In this document: positions 32,545 to 43,527 of the stretch, in pieces
Numbering within the stretch: the first letter of the stretch is position 1
How the letters are laid out: the number at the start of each line of letters is the position of its first letter
Source: Theileria orientalis strain Shintoku
Taxonomy: Eukaryota > Apicomplexa > Aconoidasida > Piroplasmida > Theileriidae
Reading direction: 5' to 3'
Assembly (NCBI RefSeq): GCF_000740895.1
Contig: NC_025260.1
Coordinates: forward strand, 1,778,001 to 1,842,000
DNA length: 64,000 bases
Notes under the pieces: model-generated
What the model saw: the letters and a program-made list of their open reading frames with translations, nothing else
Database searches by the model: none
Told to the model about the DNA's origin: nothing
Position numbers and translations under genes: made by a program

Positions 32545-34433
32545 ATGACCACATACCACGAAAATTATTTAAATAACCCACTGGTTAAAGCCTTGATGAC
32601 AGGTACACTAGCAGAACTCAAGGAAGTACTTAAAAGTAAATATGAATCACACAGAAGTAAGGCGGAGTCGACGCCTAAAGATGCACCAGGAACAAAGAAG
32701 GAGGAAGAAGGAGAGAGTCAGAGTAAAGTGGCGGAAAAAACACTAGAAGAGCTGGTGGACGAAAACACAAAAATAACGCCGCTCTGCCAACTCTCACACA
32801 AGTCGAACGAAGAGAGTCTGGAAATAGCGAAGCTGCTAGTGGAGACGTATACACTGTGTAACCCGAACCACGTGGACCTGATAGGACAAACGTGCCTGTT
32901 CTACGCAGCGAGAGACGGAAGAGGAGAGCTGTGCTCATACTTCTCGAAACACGGATGTAACCCGAACCATAAAGATCGACTGGGACAAACGTGCACGTTC
33001 TACGCAGCAAGAGACGGACACGCAGAAGTGATAAAGGTGCTGCTGGAACACGGAGCAGACGTAAACATAATCGACACAAATAGCCAAACGTGTCTTTTCT
33101 ACGCAGCGAGAGACGGAAGAGTGGACGTGGTGAAGCTCCTGCTGGAAAACAACATCAACTACTCGTGGAAGGACCTGCAGAGAAGAACAGCACTCTCGTT
33201 CGCAAAATCAAAGGGACACAACGAAATAGTCAGCCTGTTAAAAAAGTCGAGTTCGGAAAAGTCGGCGTCAGCACCGCAGCCGAAGCGAACACTAGAATCA
33301 GAGCTATCAGTAAGTTTTAAGCAGAAGTGCACAGAAAAGAAATACCGTCTTTAGTGCAGTAGTTAGTTAGTTAGTTAGGTAGGTAGAGTATGAAGGCCAG
33401 TCAGTTAGTGCATAGAGAGTAATGAGTTAGTGCATGGAGAGTAGTGAGTTAGTGCATAGAGAGTAATGAGTTAGTGCATGGAGAGTAGTGAGTTAGTGCA
33501 TAGAGAGTAGTGAGTGCACAGTGGAAAAGTCACTCCAAGGCGCACCAGCTCCATATCGTAAGCTAATTTAAATATCAGGGGTCGTTCGAGCCGGATCCAT
33601 TCAGCGGAGTGCCAGTGGTCAGCGGAGACGTGCTGAGCAAGAAGCCGAAGAGGTACAGACTGCAGTTCCGCCCGTTCCCAGAAGACGATAAGCTGTGGCT
33701 GGACGCGCCACTGGTGAAGGTGCAGGAGTTCGAAATGAGGTTCCCGGAACTGGCGAAGTGGGACAAGGAGGCAGCATTCCCGCCGACAAACGCACTGAGA
33801 AACCCGCTGCTGAAGCAGTGGTACTCGCTCGCGCAGAACCTGCTGAGCAGCCTGCTGAAGCAGGAGGGAGGCTACGTCTTCGACAAGCCAGTCGACGCGA
33901 AGAAGCAGAACTGCCCGGACTACTACGACATCATCAAAAAGCCAATGTCATTCAGCTGCATACGAGGGAAGCTGAGAAAGTACACGTACACGGACCCGCA
34001 GGAGTTCGTCGACGACGTGCTCCTGATATTTGAAAACTGCGCGAAGTACAACAAGCCGGAGACGTGGGTGGCGACCGTGGGCAACAACCTGAGGGACTTC
34101 TTTAAGCAGCAGCTCGTTGTCCTGGGCTTCGAGGACTTCTGCAAGAAGGAGAAGCTGGTGAAGGAGCTGCTGGAAAAGTCGCAGATCTACATCAGCAGCA
34201 AAAACCCGGAGGCGAATCACGTGGAAAAGCCGACGGTGAACGGGGCGGCGCCCAACGGCGCACACGCCGAGGCGAGGGAGGCGCCCGACGCAAAGTCGGC
34301 CTCGACAGGCAAGGACGGCGCTGCCGTTGACGGCCCCGCGACTGCGCCCAAGGGTGAGCCCAGGGACGGCCTCCAGGGCAGCCAGGATCCGCTCGATGTG
34401 AAGGCGGAGCAGGCCCAAGAAATTGAAATTTAA
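32545..34433 (+). CDS. BDP1: BDP1-type ankyrin-repeat bromodomain protein
   Basis: Two exons, 32545-33309 and 33579-34433, joined by a 269-nt phase-0 intron, giving 539 aa. Exon 1 has at least four ankyrin repeats (about 105-235), with the recurring core [13 protein letters not shown] and a good consensus unit [14 protein letters not shown]. Exon 2 has a bromodomain (about 300-410: [40 protein letters not shown] with the acetyl-lysine-binding Asn). This ankyrin-plus-bromodomain order is that of Plasmodium BDP1, a chromatin reader acting on invasion-gene promoters. The C-terminus is low-complexity. A TTTCCCA element lies about 25-33 bases upstream of the start. Confidence 0.87.
33404..33513 (+). 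repeat. 22-bp minisatellite, 5 copies, in the BDP1 intron
   Basis: Five tandem copies of gttagtgcat(a/g)gagagta(a/g)tga, starting at 33404, 33426, 33448, 33470 and 33492. Alternate copies share the same variants, so a 44-bp higher-order unit was probably duplicated. It is preceded by a short (gtta)n run at 33363-33377. Confidence 0.9.
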
Positions 34434-34712
34434 TTTTATGCAATTTAACCGCTCATAAGTGTATTTACTGCGTGATAACGCGAAGGCACCAAGTACACGC
34501 CAGCATAAACGTGATGGTTTATATGTGTTCAGTCCCTTAAATTTTATAATAACACATCCATTGTACACACAGGTATATAACACTTATATCATCTCAAATA
34601 TACCAGTACATGTATTATACATAAAAATACCAGTACACGTGGATATGCATACCCATAAGACAAAATACATCTATTCGTAACATATAATGTATGTGTGTAT
34701 ACATGTACTACA

Positions 34713-35824
34713 TTAATCTTTTTCGAGGAAGAGCGCTTTCAGTTGCTCCATAGTGTCTCTATAGTTTGCAACAGTGTGTCCAATAACACGAGGATGAATG
34801 AACAGCTCATAGTCATTTCCACCCTAAAAAATTAGAAATAATAGATTAATTAACCATTAACGATTCATCAAATAGATACAAATACAGAAGTATACATTTG
34901 ACTGAAAGAGACGTAACTATCTATATTGGTGTAAGTAATGCTAAGTGTGATAAATTGGTGTAAGTAGTTGGAGGCATCTATTGAATACCGGGTGTGTCAT
35001 GTCACCAAAGAAGTGAATAGTCTTGTATGAACTCAGAAACTTAACACAAAACTCTTTGCTCCAGCCCTAATAAAAAGTAAATCGAGTAAACAAACATCCA
35101 AAAAGCAGTCGACAGAGATCTTGCCGCCTAGGGAAAAACGAAGTTTCGGCTCCTTATCCTTGAATCTAAAAGTTTGACGGTTAAACGGAAAACACACAAA
35201 CCTCTCAGTCAAGTCGTCACGCAGCTTTTGACGCACTTTAATCCTGGCGTCCAAGTCGTAAAACTCCCTGCGCTCGGATTCTGAGCAGTTTCTTCCAATT
35301 GGGGAGATGTTAATGACCGACTTCCTCCTTTCGATGAAGCACCCCCTGAAGCTTCTGGTTAAACGCACACCCAGTACCTCTTTTTAGGAATGTCCAGGTC
35401 GGCGATGTAGCGCAGCACGTAATTGAAAAGCTCATTCAAGTAAGCGTCGTTTAGGTAGTTCAGCATACACTAAAACGCGGGAAATGTGTCGACCAAAGGT
35501 ACCTCGGAATGGACCAACTTGCCCTTTTGGTACACCTGAGTGCCATTTTCACAAAAGGCAAACTCGAGTTTGCTGAAGACTGAACATATAGGTGAAATGA
35601 GCCACTAACGGTCTTGTTTCATCTGAAACTCCACCTTCTGGACGTCAGACCCAGAAACCATGCCAATATGATACCCTTTGTCCATGCACATTTGCAAACA
35701 TTCCTTCATCTCCTGAGAAACGACCTACATCGTTGTTGTGGTGAGAATGCAAATTTACCTGGAACGAATCGGCCAAAGTTTCATCCAAGTCAAAGAGAAG
35801 AATGGTGTTTCCATTCTCCATCAT
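34713..35824 (-). CDS. PMM: Phosphomannomutase
   Basis: Converts mannose-6-P to mannose-1-P for GDP-mannose, GPI anchors and glycosylation; cytosolic HAD-fold enzyme. Eight exons: 35824-35759, 35724-35610, 35579-35503, 35469-35378, 35345-35202, 35165-35096, 35066-34989 and 34823-34713, giving 250 aa, the usual PMM length. Marks: the HAD nucleophile motif LFDLDETLAD (family usually DVDGT), FAFCENGTQVY, KKRGCFIERR, INISPIGRNCSESERREFY, FSLGGKISVDCF, YKTIHFFGD and GGNDYELF. Introns are 28-165 nt. The intron at 35166-35201 is 36 nt and has no stop, so retention would add 12 residues. The exon 4/5 join was chosen to restore KKRG; an acceptor 9 nt earlier is also possible. Confidence 0.92.
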
Positions 35825-35923
35825 GTATACAAGTTTGAGAAAACAAAATAGTAAATTTTATTGCCAACTAGAGTCTGTAGTGGACTCATCACACCATTAG
35901 GCATCAGATTTATTTTACTCAAA

Positions 35924-36953
35924 ATGGACGGTTTTAACCATTCTGTTGCAAATTTGACAAGGTTACTGTATGATGAATACAATGAAAGGTCAGTAATTTT
36001 CTGGTTAAATATGAGTTTAGGTCACTGAAATCGCTCCCATCATTCGGCCTGTATTTTGAACTTGTATATACTGAGGAAAATCTCATAAAATACTTAAATG
36101 TAGTTTACAAAGAATTAAATGAACTGAATGGCAAGGTCTATACTCCATTATCCTCATTGGATGAACTAAGGGAGTTCTCCAAATCAAATGGTATGCATCA
36201 CCGTAAAAACATATTTTTCCTAGGATTCCTGGATCCAGTCCCTTCAGACAATGCTCTCTTTTTAGGTATTTTGGAGATTTCATATTAATTCGTTTATAGA
36301 GGAGTCGCTTGTGGAACTCCTTTCTGCCAGAATGAAGGAAAGTAAACGCTTAGTCAGCCACCTGGTCTTATACGGCTGTGACGTAGGTTAACAGTGATTA
36401 TCGAGTTGCCGTAGACTCCATTCGATGCGTGCGTAGTGGCGAAACTGAATGAACTTAAGTTGAAGGACATGGAAGAGTCACCCGGTCAGGTAGGCTACAC
36501 ACGACGCGCATCAGCACCTAGGAAACAAGCAATAAAAAGAGGCAGTTGAGCGGAACTCAACTAAACGAATCGCAACTAGGAGAGCTGAGGAAGATGACAG
36601 ATGAGCTTTCGAAGGACTACTTCTCGAGGTGGCACGCATACATAGATAGGTTCTATAACCTGCTGGACGTGCTCTTCAAAGTAAAAAAGTTCAAGGTACG
36701 GAAAGTAAGTAAACAGAAAAACAATTAGGATTCGAAGGAACTGAGACTACTTCTGGAAACTATGAAGGTCTGGAGAAAAAATACGGAGTTTAGAGAAGTG
36801 ACTTTGTACGATTTATACACGTATAAGCCGTAAGTGTGTAAAAACCCATATTTGGACAGAGATCACACGAACGTGACAAAAATATCATCAAAGACAAACA
36901 AATCGAACAGGGTGGTGGAGTTTTACGATAAAATTAAAACGGAATTTAAATAG
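35924..36953 (+). CDS. Hypothetical helical / coiled-coil protein, 267 aa
   Basis: Eight exons: 35924-35988, 36021-36190, 36224-36265, 36300-36382, 36415-36489, 36522-36695, 36729-36829 and 36860-36953. All introns are 26-34 nt and keep the phase. The product starts MDGFNHSVANLTRLLYDEYN. A helical stretch rich in Leu, Glu and Lys (ESQLGELRKMTDELSK, then SRWHAYIDRFYNLLDVLFK) precedes a basic tail (EFYDKIKTEFK). The order 'globular N-part, then a single RYxxRxxxLxxxLDVxxxSF-like helix' is loosely like FAM98 proteins, but I do not rely on this. No TM segment. Its start is only 100 bases from the PMM start, so the two share a promoter region. Confidence 0.65.
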
Positions 36954-37239
36954 CTGTGTACTCATCAACCGTGGAATAACGTAGTGAATATATAACAATA
37001 TATGTTATCTATAATAGAAATACTGAAGAAAATAACAAACAGTAGGTGTAAATTATATAAGTGGACAAAAATCAGTTTAAAATAGAAATAAACTAACTAG
37101 TTTTGTACGAATGATTCCGACCCCAACAAAAAATAGGCAGAAAGTAATTTGAAATCAATTCAGTTTTAATCTATTGTAATTTTAGTGAGAAAAGGATGTA
37201 TTTGTAGGGGCCATAGTATTTTTAATCGGAATATTTAAA

Positions 37240-39022
37240 ATGTCTGGTAACTTAAGATCTCGCCACGCATTTCATAACACATTTGGAGATAATACATCGG
37301 AAAAAGATAATGAAAAGAAGTTTCAAAATCAAGGTAGGTTACAGACGAGAATAGATGCACAAAACAGCTAAAAATGAATATATTTACTCATAACTGCCCA
37401 TATTATGTCGTAACACAATACGACTTAATATAGGACACCGTAACATGATCTGATTTGATATTCAGGAGCAGAATCGTACTCAAACACGTCATCAGTAACA
37501 CATCCGTTTCAAAACCAGTCGTTGCAGCACTCCTCGGGACCGGCAGGCGCAGCCTACACTTCCACGAGTTCAATAGCAACAGACTCGTCAATAGGGAGCA
37601 GGAGTAACGTGAGTTCGAAGTCGTACACGCAGGGAACGAACGTATCGTCGCCGTTCCCAAAAACGTACAGTATACCGGCGAACACAACAAGCTCCCCGTT
37701 TTCAGCGGCAACGAGCGTGCCGAATGCAATTGCAGCAGGCAGCCATCGATTTCAGCAGGGCACGCCAGTTAGCCCAGTTCTCCAGCACGGGAGCGGTTAC
37801 AGCGGCTACCCAGGGGAGCCGCAGAGCCTAGGGGCGCCGGCTGCAGGGTTCGCAAGTGCGCCAAGCTACAGCGCAGGAGCCAGCTCCGCGTCGGCCAGTT
37901 ACCAGGGCCCGTACGCAAACCTGGGAGCACAGGCGTACGGGAACGTGTCACCCACCGCCTTTAGCCAATCGCAAAAACCTCAGGACAACGCAATGATGTA
38001 CCCGGAGGGTCATATGAGCCAGAGCGCCTTCGCAAACCAGGCAGCTGTAAGTCCGATAGTGGCGCCAGCGAGTTTCAGCACGCCTGGATTCAACACGAAC
38101 TCAGTGGCGCCAACTACGAATGTGAGCGCAAACGCTGGCATGGGAATGAGCGCAAATGCAGTAAATTTGAGTAACTTGGGCAGAGCGTCCCACTCGACAC
38201 ATTCAACACACGCCATGAGTCAGACTCAAATTGGGTTCTCGCCCCTGCCGGCTCAGCTGGGAGCGCAACTGACGAAGTTCGGAGAGATCTACAACCAGAG
38301 GCTGCAGCAGTCGGACGGAGACGACGAGGAGGACCCGCCGCTGCTGGAAGAGCTGGGCATCAACGTGGTGGACATATACAACCACATGATGTCAGTGCTG
38401 CTGCCGAAGAGGGGCAGTCTGAGCTTCAAGAACTACGACGACCTCTACGGCCCCCTGCTGATCTTCGTGGCCTTCGCGGTGTGCCTGATGGTATCGGGAA
38501 AGATCTGCTTCAGCACGATCTACGTGCTCTTCGTCTTCTGCAACCTGGGAATATACATGCTCTTCAACTTCCTCAACGAGACTTACGTCAGCTTCTCGAA
38601 GACGGTCACGATACTGGGCTACTCTCTGCTTCCGCTCTGCGTGACGCCGGTGTTCGGGCTCCTTTCCAGGTTCATCAGAATCGTACCGGTGCTCATGGTC
38701 TACGTGTTTGTGCTATGGAGCACAGTGTCAGCGTCATATCTATTTCAAGTGGTAAGATGATAATTAGGTACATATGCCTGTTAGTGGTAGTGGTACTGTG
38801 CCAGTGTGTATTATTGCTAATAGCCATGTAATGGCTTTAAAACATGTACCTATGTGTATTATACCACATACAGACATTTCATAACATAAGCGTGTATGTG
38901 AGTAGATTTATGTACACTACTAATTGCACTTTCAGGAGTTAAACTTGAAGTACGGACTACAGTTTATCATGTATCCCATACTGCTGTACTATGCTACATT
39001 CGCAAACGTCGTAATTTACTAA
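37240..39022 (+). CDS. YIP1: YIP1-family ER/Golgi membrane protein
   Basis: Binds Rab GTPases in ER-Golgi vesicle traffic. Three exons, 37240-37333, 37466-38751 and 38936-39022, giving 488 aa. The N-terminal 290 residues are a Ser/Ala/Gln-rich cytosolic region, long for the family. They are followed by the YIP1 signature PPLLEELGINVVDIYNHMMS, then DDLYGPLLIFVAFAVCLM, GKICFSTIYVLFVF, a glycine-containing LGYSLLPLC helix and two more TM helices; the last (FIMYPILLYYATFANVV) comes from exon 3. It ends convergently with TRM6. Confidence 0.88.
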
Positions 39023-39033
39023 TATGTGCACTC

Positions 39034-39263
39034 TGTACATGATTATAGGATGAATCTGTACATGATTATAGCATGAATTTGTACATGATTATAGCATGAA
39101 TTTGTACATGATTATAGCATGAATTTGTACATGATTATAGCATGAATTTGTACATGATTATAGCATGAATTTGTACATGATTATAGCATGAATTTGTACA
39201 TGATTATAGCGTGAATTTGTACATGATTATAGCATGAATTTGTACATGATTATAGGATGAATC
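39034..39263 (+). repeat. 23-bp minisatellite, 10 copies
   Basis: Ten tandem copies of tgtacatgattatagcatgaatt, starting every 23 bases from 39034 to 39241. The first and last copies share the variant ggatgaatc; one inner copy has gcgtg. It lies 12 bases after the YIP1 stop, in the spacer between the convergent YIP1 and TRM6 genes, probably within the YIP1 3' UTR or terminator region. Confidence 0.95.
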
Positions 39264-39405
39264 GCATAAACGCTCCCGAGATGAGTGGATAGCCAAGCAA
39301 TGGCGATGAGTATGACGAACGTGTGTAAAACGAGTGACTGGATGTGCAGTGTACACTCATAGGTGTGCCAATACAAGAAATGTGATAAACATGAGTGATG
39401 TTGAG

Positions 39406-41100
39406 CTATACAGGGCCTTCACCAGATATCTTAATTGCAGACAGTATAAATCCACAGCAGGGCCTGCACTTGGTGATCACAGGGTGCGTGCACATGGGCT
39501 TAATCTGAAGAGAGAGTAAAATCGGGGACAGTACCTGGAACTCCCTCAGGAAGGTCTCATCGAGCCTCACGTTGACGTACTGGCTGGATCGGGTCATCGT
39601 CGCGTAACACTGCGACAGCGGCTGAAAGTGTTGCCCAAACATGACAAGTCTCCCGTCTAAAGAGCCGTTGTTAGGTGGGAAAAGAGCGACTAGACTCGTT
39701 GTGCGAGTAACGTACCATTTTTAAGAAACCTGTCGGCGATTTTCATTAAACTGGCAGTGTACTGGTTAACCAGGGGGTTGTTCTTGCCGCACTTGTTAAA
39801 GGACACGTTGCCAATAACAAGGTCAACCTGCTCCAGGTCACTTTCAGTTGCGTTGCTCAGGGGGTAAATGCCTGGCAGTGTGTCCTTCTTTCTCCTTTTT
39901 ACTGGCTGCTCAGAGTCAACGTCAGCATCTGCATCTGGATCAGCATCGGCATCCTCAGTGTTCGACTGCGACTCCTGCTCGTTGACCACAGTGGCTGGTT
40001 GATCGGCGTCAGCTTCATCCCTTCCCGTATCAGACGGTTCTCCACTCTTTACGAGTTCCTGGCCTCCGCAGTACCTAATGACCTGTTCATAGTCCACAGA
40101 GAGTATATTGTCATAGTAGTTTACCCCCAATTCGTGCACAATTTTGTCAGACACGCCCTTGGTAACAAGTCGGTATATTTTACCAGTGCCTTAGAGTAAA
40201 TGAGTTCCCCAAATGACTAGTTAACATATACGCTATTTCGATAACACGTGTTTACACAGACATAGTTGCACACAATACCTTGTAAGCGCTGTGCGATTGC
40301 TCCCGTAATGAGGCCCAGAGAGTGGTCAAACACGATTGACCGGTGCCCCTGCTGCACATTTGCGGAGTGCAGCATCATTCCAAGAGATTCGAATCTCATG
40401 TACCTGCGCAGGCATTGCTATCAACTGCCAAAATACCCTATCTTGTGAGGAAAGCCAGCGAAGTAGCTCTCACAAATCGACATTAAATTGCAGTGTCGTA
40501 TTTCGAACAGCTTCAGGTGCCTGCTTAGAACTGATTAAGCCACTTCATTGCACTTGCCTGAACTCCTTGCGACGAATGTACTTCTCCTTCGACATGGAGG
40601 TCCTCGACTGGAAGGTCTCAGAATTCTGAACGATTGCAGTTATCAGCTCCGAGGCGTTCACGTCTGAATTTGTTATCGCTCACGCTCAAACTCACTCTTC
40701 TTCATCTCATTTATGTCGTCGGCCGTCAACTTCTGGGACCTAGTGTCGTCTGCGATGCTGCGAAAGTCCTTCGAGGGGGCCGAGTCCGCATCTTCCTGGT
40801 CCTGGTACTCGCTCTCCAGCAGGTCCCAGTAGCTTCCGTGCCTGTCGTCCCTCCTGTCGACCTTAATCCACTCGTTGTCGACTTTGGTGAAAATAACTCC
40901 GTAATTGAGTCCAATTATGGTATCGATTTTGAATTTATCCTTACAGATTTTAACAAATCTGAAAATTACGTGAGATTGGCCAAAACTAACTTGTTTCTCT
41001 CCACCTTGATTACAAAACACCTCTTAATGTGATCCATTAATAGCACATGGTCATTCTCCCTAATAGGTTGAGAAGGATCATAACTAAACCTATACTCCAT
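39406..41100 (-). CDS. TRM6: TRM6, non-catalytic subunit of tRNA m1A58 methyltransferase
   Basis: Partners TRM61 to methylate A58 of tRNAs, including initiator tRNA. Eight exons: 41100-40991, 40958-40696, 40663-40558, 40520-40437, 40403-40279, 40189-39716, 39656-39535 and 39504-39406, giving 460 aa. Marks: KIDTIIGLNYGVIF, SQKLTADDINEMKK, SRTSMSKEKYIRRKEF, RFESLGMMLHSANVQQGHRS, HSLGLITGAIAQRLQG, and the C-terminal KPMCTHP and GFILSAIKI. Exon 3 ends at a GC donor (GCAAGT at 40557), the only non-GT intron found in the window. The last intron is 30 nt and stopless. A lineage-specific Asp/Ala-rich acidic insert (about 245-295, DADADPDADADVD) precedes the basic KRRKKD. Confidence 0.9.
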
Positions 41101-41334
41101 ATCTTTAATACTATATGATACAAACTATACACTAGCGAGAATTTAATTAAACTGAATATGGATTTTTGTACTCCTTGCTGCCGTACACGTTAAGACACAA
41201 CAATCAGTTATTAATAATAAAAACAATCACACATTTTACCATTTTATGCATAAATCAATTAAAATAAATTAGAAATATTAAAATACAGAAAAGGGCTTTA
41301 AAATATGCAGTGGAATCCAGGTTGTGTTATGGGC

Positions 41335-41956
41335 TCAACTCTGCCCCTTTGTTCTCCTCGACGAGCGCCTTTGCATTCTTATTTCCTTTTTCAGCTGATC
41401 TAACTTAGATACTGGTAAGTAATCCCTTTTTTTGAATTCGGGTAACAATTCTCTGGTGACTCTGATACCCATTGCATTGGCAGTTCCGATAATCCTCTTA
41501 CATATGACATAAAGTGGCACACCAATCAGCGGAGGATCCATGGATTTGCACTTTGCGATATGATACACCTGTATAAATTAAATATGGCCTTGGAGTCGAT
41601 ACGTACCTCCTTTAACGTTACATTCCCTACTATCTCGTGTTTGGGTTTCGGACTTCCCATCGGAATCCTTGCGATTCTTCTGAGGAACCACTGTGAGCTT
41701 GGTGTCCTCAGCGCGAATTTGTAAGAACTGTATGGTAAATCAATCGATGGAAGAATACACTTATCGCATACCTGTCCTGCTGTGTAACTATTAAAACCTG
41801 AATCGGAACGTTCGGACGAATAGCGGAAGTCCTCTCATTGAACTTTTTACAAAATGCAGCCATATTTATACCAAGCGGCCCCAAAGTCTGACCTATAGAA
41901 GGCGACGGCTTTGCAACGGCTGCGGGCACAATCAGTCTATATCTTCCTATTTGCAT
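41335..41956 (-). CDS. Ribosomal protein L11 (organellar, probably mitochondrial)
   Basis: Three exons, 41956-41772, 41727-41607 and 41568-41335, giving 179 aa. The N-terminal domain is typical of L11: AAVAKPSPSIGQTLGPLGIN, then FNERTSAIRPNVPIQVLI. The C-terminal rRNA-binding domain has EIVGNVTLKE, VYHIAKCKSMDPPL and GTANAMGIRV. It forms the GTPase-associated centre of the large subunit. The last 30 residues are a basic extension beyond bacterial L11. The bacterial type, rather than cytosolic L12, argues for an organelle. No clear transit peptide is visible, so apicoplast targeting cannot be excluded. Confidence 0.88.
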
Positions 41957-42186
41957 TTTAAATAAATTTGTGTTAACATAATCTATACAAAGTATCAAAT
42001 AAAACACATGACTCTGTTAATTAAAAAATATTAATTTGTACCTGATTTAGCATATGTGTATTCATAATTGCCCTATGTTTAACTATGTCATTTGGTTTTG
42101 GTTTAACTGTAATTTAGTATCATAGTTGTCATTTAAATATATTTACTGTAAATATGTACAGTCATACAGACTTTTAGCGCATATAA

Positions 42187-43338
42187 ATGGCGGATGAACA
42201 ATGTGTAGTTATAGACAATGGTTCATCTTCTCTAAAAATTGGACTTTCAGGAAGCTATAGTCCCTCTTTCGTAGTCCCGTCGATCGTAGCAAACGCGCGT
42301 GCCAAGTATAAGGACAAGTTCAGCGACGAGTACTACTTTTTAGACGACTTTGAGTCGAACCTCGAGTACATGTCCCTGGCACACCTGATCGACCATGGAC
42401 ACATCACCGATTTCGACAAACTCGAGTTGCTGTGGCAGCACTGCTTCAACAAACTGGAGCTGCACTCGGATTGCAGGCCAGTGCTGCTGACGGAGGCACC
42501 CTTTTCGTCCTCGAGCGACCGGGTGAAGACGTCGGAAATCTTCTTTGAAAAGTTCAACGTCGACGACCTAAACATCTCAGTCTCGGGGCTGCTTTCCATG
42601 TACGGCCTCGGAAAACTGACCGGCACCATGGTGGAGATAGGAGACGGAGTCACGCAGGTGATCCCCGTGATTGAAGGGTACTCGGAGCGCGCGTCAATCA
42701 ACCGAGTCGACTTCGGAGGACTCGAGCTGACGATGTACCTGCAGAAGCTGCTGTGCACCCGAGGCTACTACCTGACGTCCAGAAGCGACTTCCAGCTGGT
42801 GCGGAGGCTGAAGGAGAAGCTGTGCTTCTGCTCCCTGGACCCGCACGCCGACGAGGAAAGACTCGACCTGGAGGAGGTGTACACGCTGCCCGACGGCATG
42901 GTGCTCCGCGACGGGGAGACCACCGAGATCGACCTGTCGTTGGAGCGCTTCTACGTCTGCGAGGCGCTCTTCAACCCGAGCATCGTGGACAGCGACGTCC
43001 CGGGCATCGTCAAGACTGTCTGGAAGTCGATCCTCTCGAGCGCCATGACCAGCCGCACCACGCTGACGGACAACATTTTCATTTCGGGCGGCACCACACT
43101 CTTTCCGAACTTCGAGAAGCGCCTCCAGGTGGAGCTGCAGGACATAGCGCCGCCCGGCGGCAGGAACAAGGTGAAGGTGACCGCGCACCCCGACCGCCAC
43201 ACCATGGCTTGGCGCGGCGGCTCAATTCTCTCCGAGCCCAAGCTGAAGGACATAAGCTCCAACATGTGGATTTCCAGGTCCGAATGGGACGAAAACGGCC
43301 AGGAAATAGTTCTCCGGAAATTCGGACTTGACAACTAA
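42187..43338 (+). CDS. Actin-like / actin-related protein
   Basis: A single-exon 383-aa frame. Phosphate-1 loop region VVIDNGSSSLKIGLSG, then LLTEAPFSSSSDRVKTSEIF, the phosphate-2 region GTMVEIGDGVTQVIPVIEGY, the adenosine-binding SGGTTLFPNFEKRL, and the C-terminal MAWRGGSILS. The usual actin DxG of phosphate loop 2 is present as IGDG. The insert around residues 30-60 differs from actin (no HQGVMVG loop). This makes it an ARP, not conventional actin. Candidates are the apicomplexan ALPs or chromatin-remodeller ARPs; I cannot pick one. G+C is high compared with the surrounding spacers. Confidence 0.85.
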   Translation: MADEQCVVIDNGSSSLKIGLSGSYSPSFVVPSIVANARAKYKDKFSDEYYFLDDFESNLEYMSLAHLIDHGHITDFDKLELLWQHCFNKLELHSDCRPVLLTEAPFSSSSDRVKTSEIFFEKFNVDDLNISVSGLLSMYGLGKLTGTMVEIGDGVTQVIPVIEGYSERASINRVDFGGLELTMYLQKLLCTRGYYLTSRSDFQLVRRLKEKLCFCSLDPHADEERLDLEEVYTLPDGMVLRDGETTEIDLSLERFYVCEALFNPSIVDSDVPGIVKTVWKSILSSAMTSRTTLTDNIFISGGTTLFPNFEKRLQVELQDIAPPGGRNKVKVTAHPDRHTMAWRGGSILSEPKLKDISSNMWISRSEWDENGQEIVLRKFGLDN

Positions 43339-43527
43339 TCGGTAACTTAGCGCCAACATCAACCACTAACACGCCCCTAAAATCATGTTCAATGAAACAT
43401 ACACTGACCTACATAGTATATAAGTTTTAACAAGAATCGAAAATAAATCGTATCAACGTAAACGTGTATTTATGTTCTTAATTACAAACTATGTTTAGGG
43501 TTTAAAACGGCGGCCGAGCGGTCCGCG

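Noticed and set aside
33695..34583. Extra frames over the bromodomain exon
   Set aside because: Shadows of GC-rich coding sequence; the bromodomain motifs are in the plus frame of exon 2 only.
35355..35377. A 23-nt intron in phosphomannomutase
   Set aside because: Using the next acceptor gives a 32-nt intron and restores the conserved KKRG motif.
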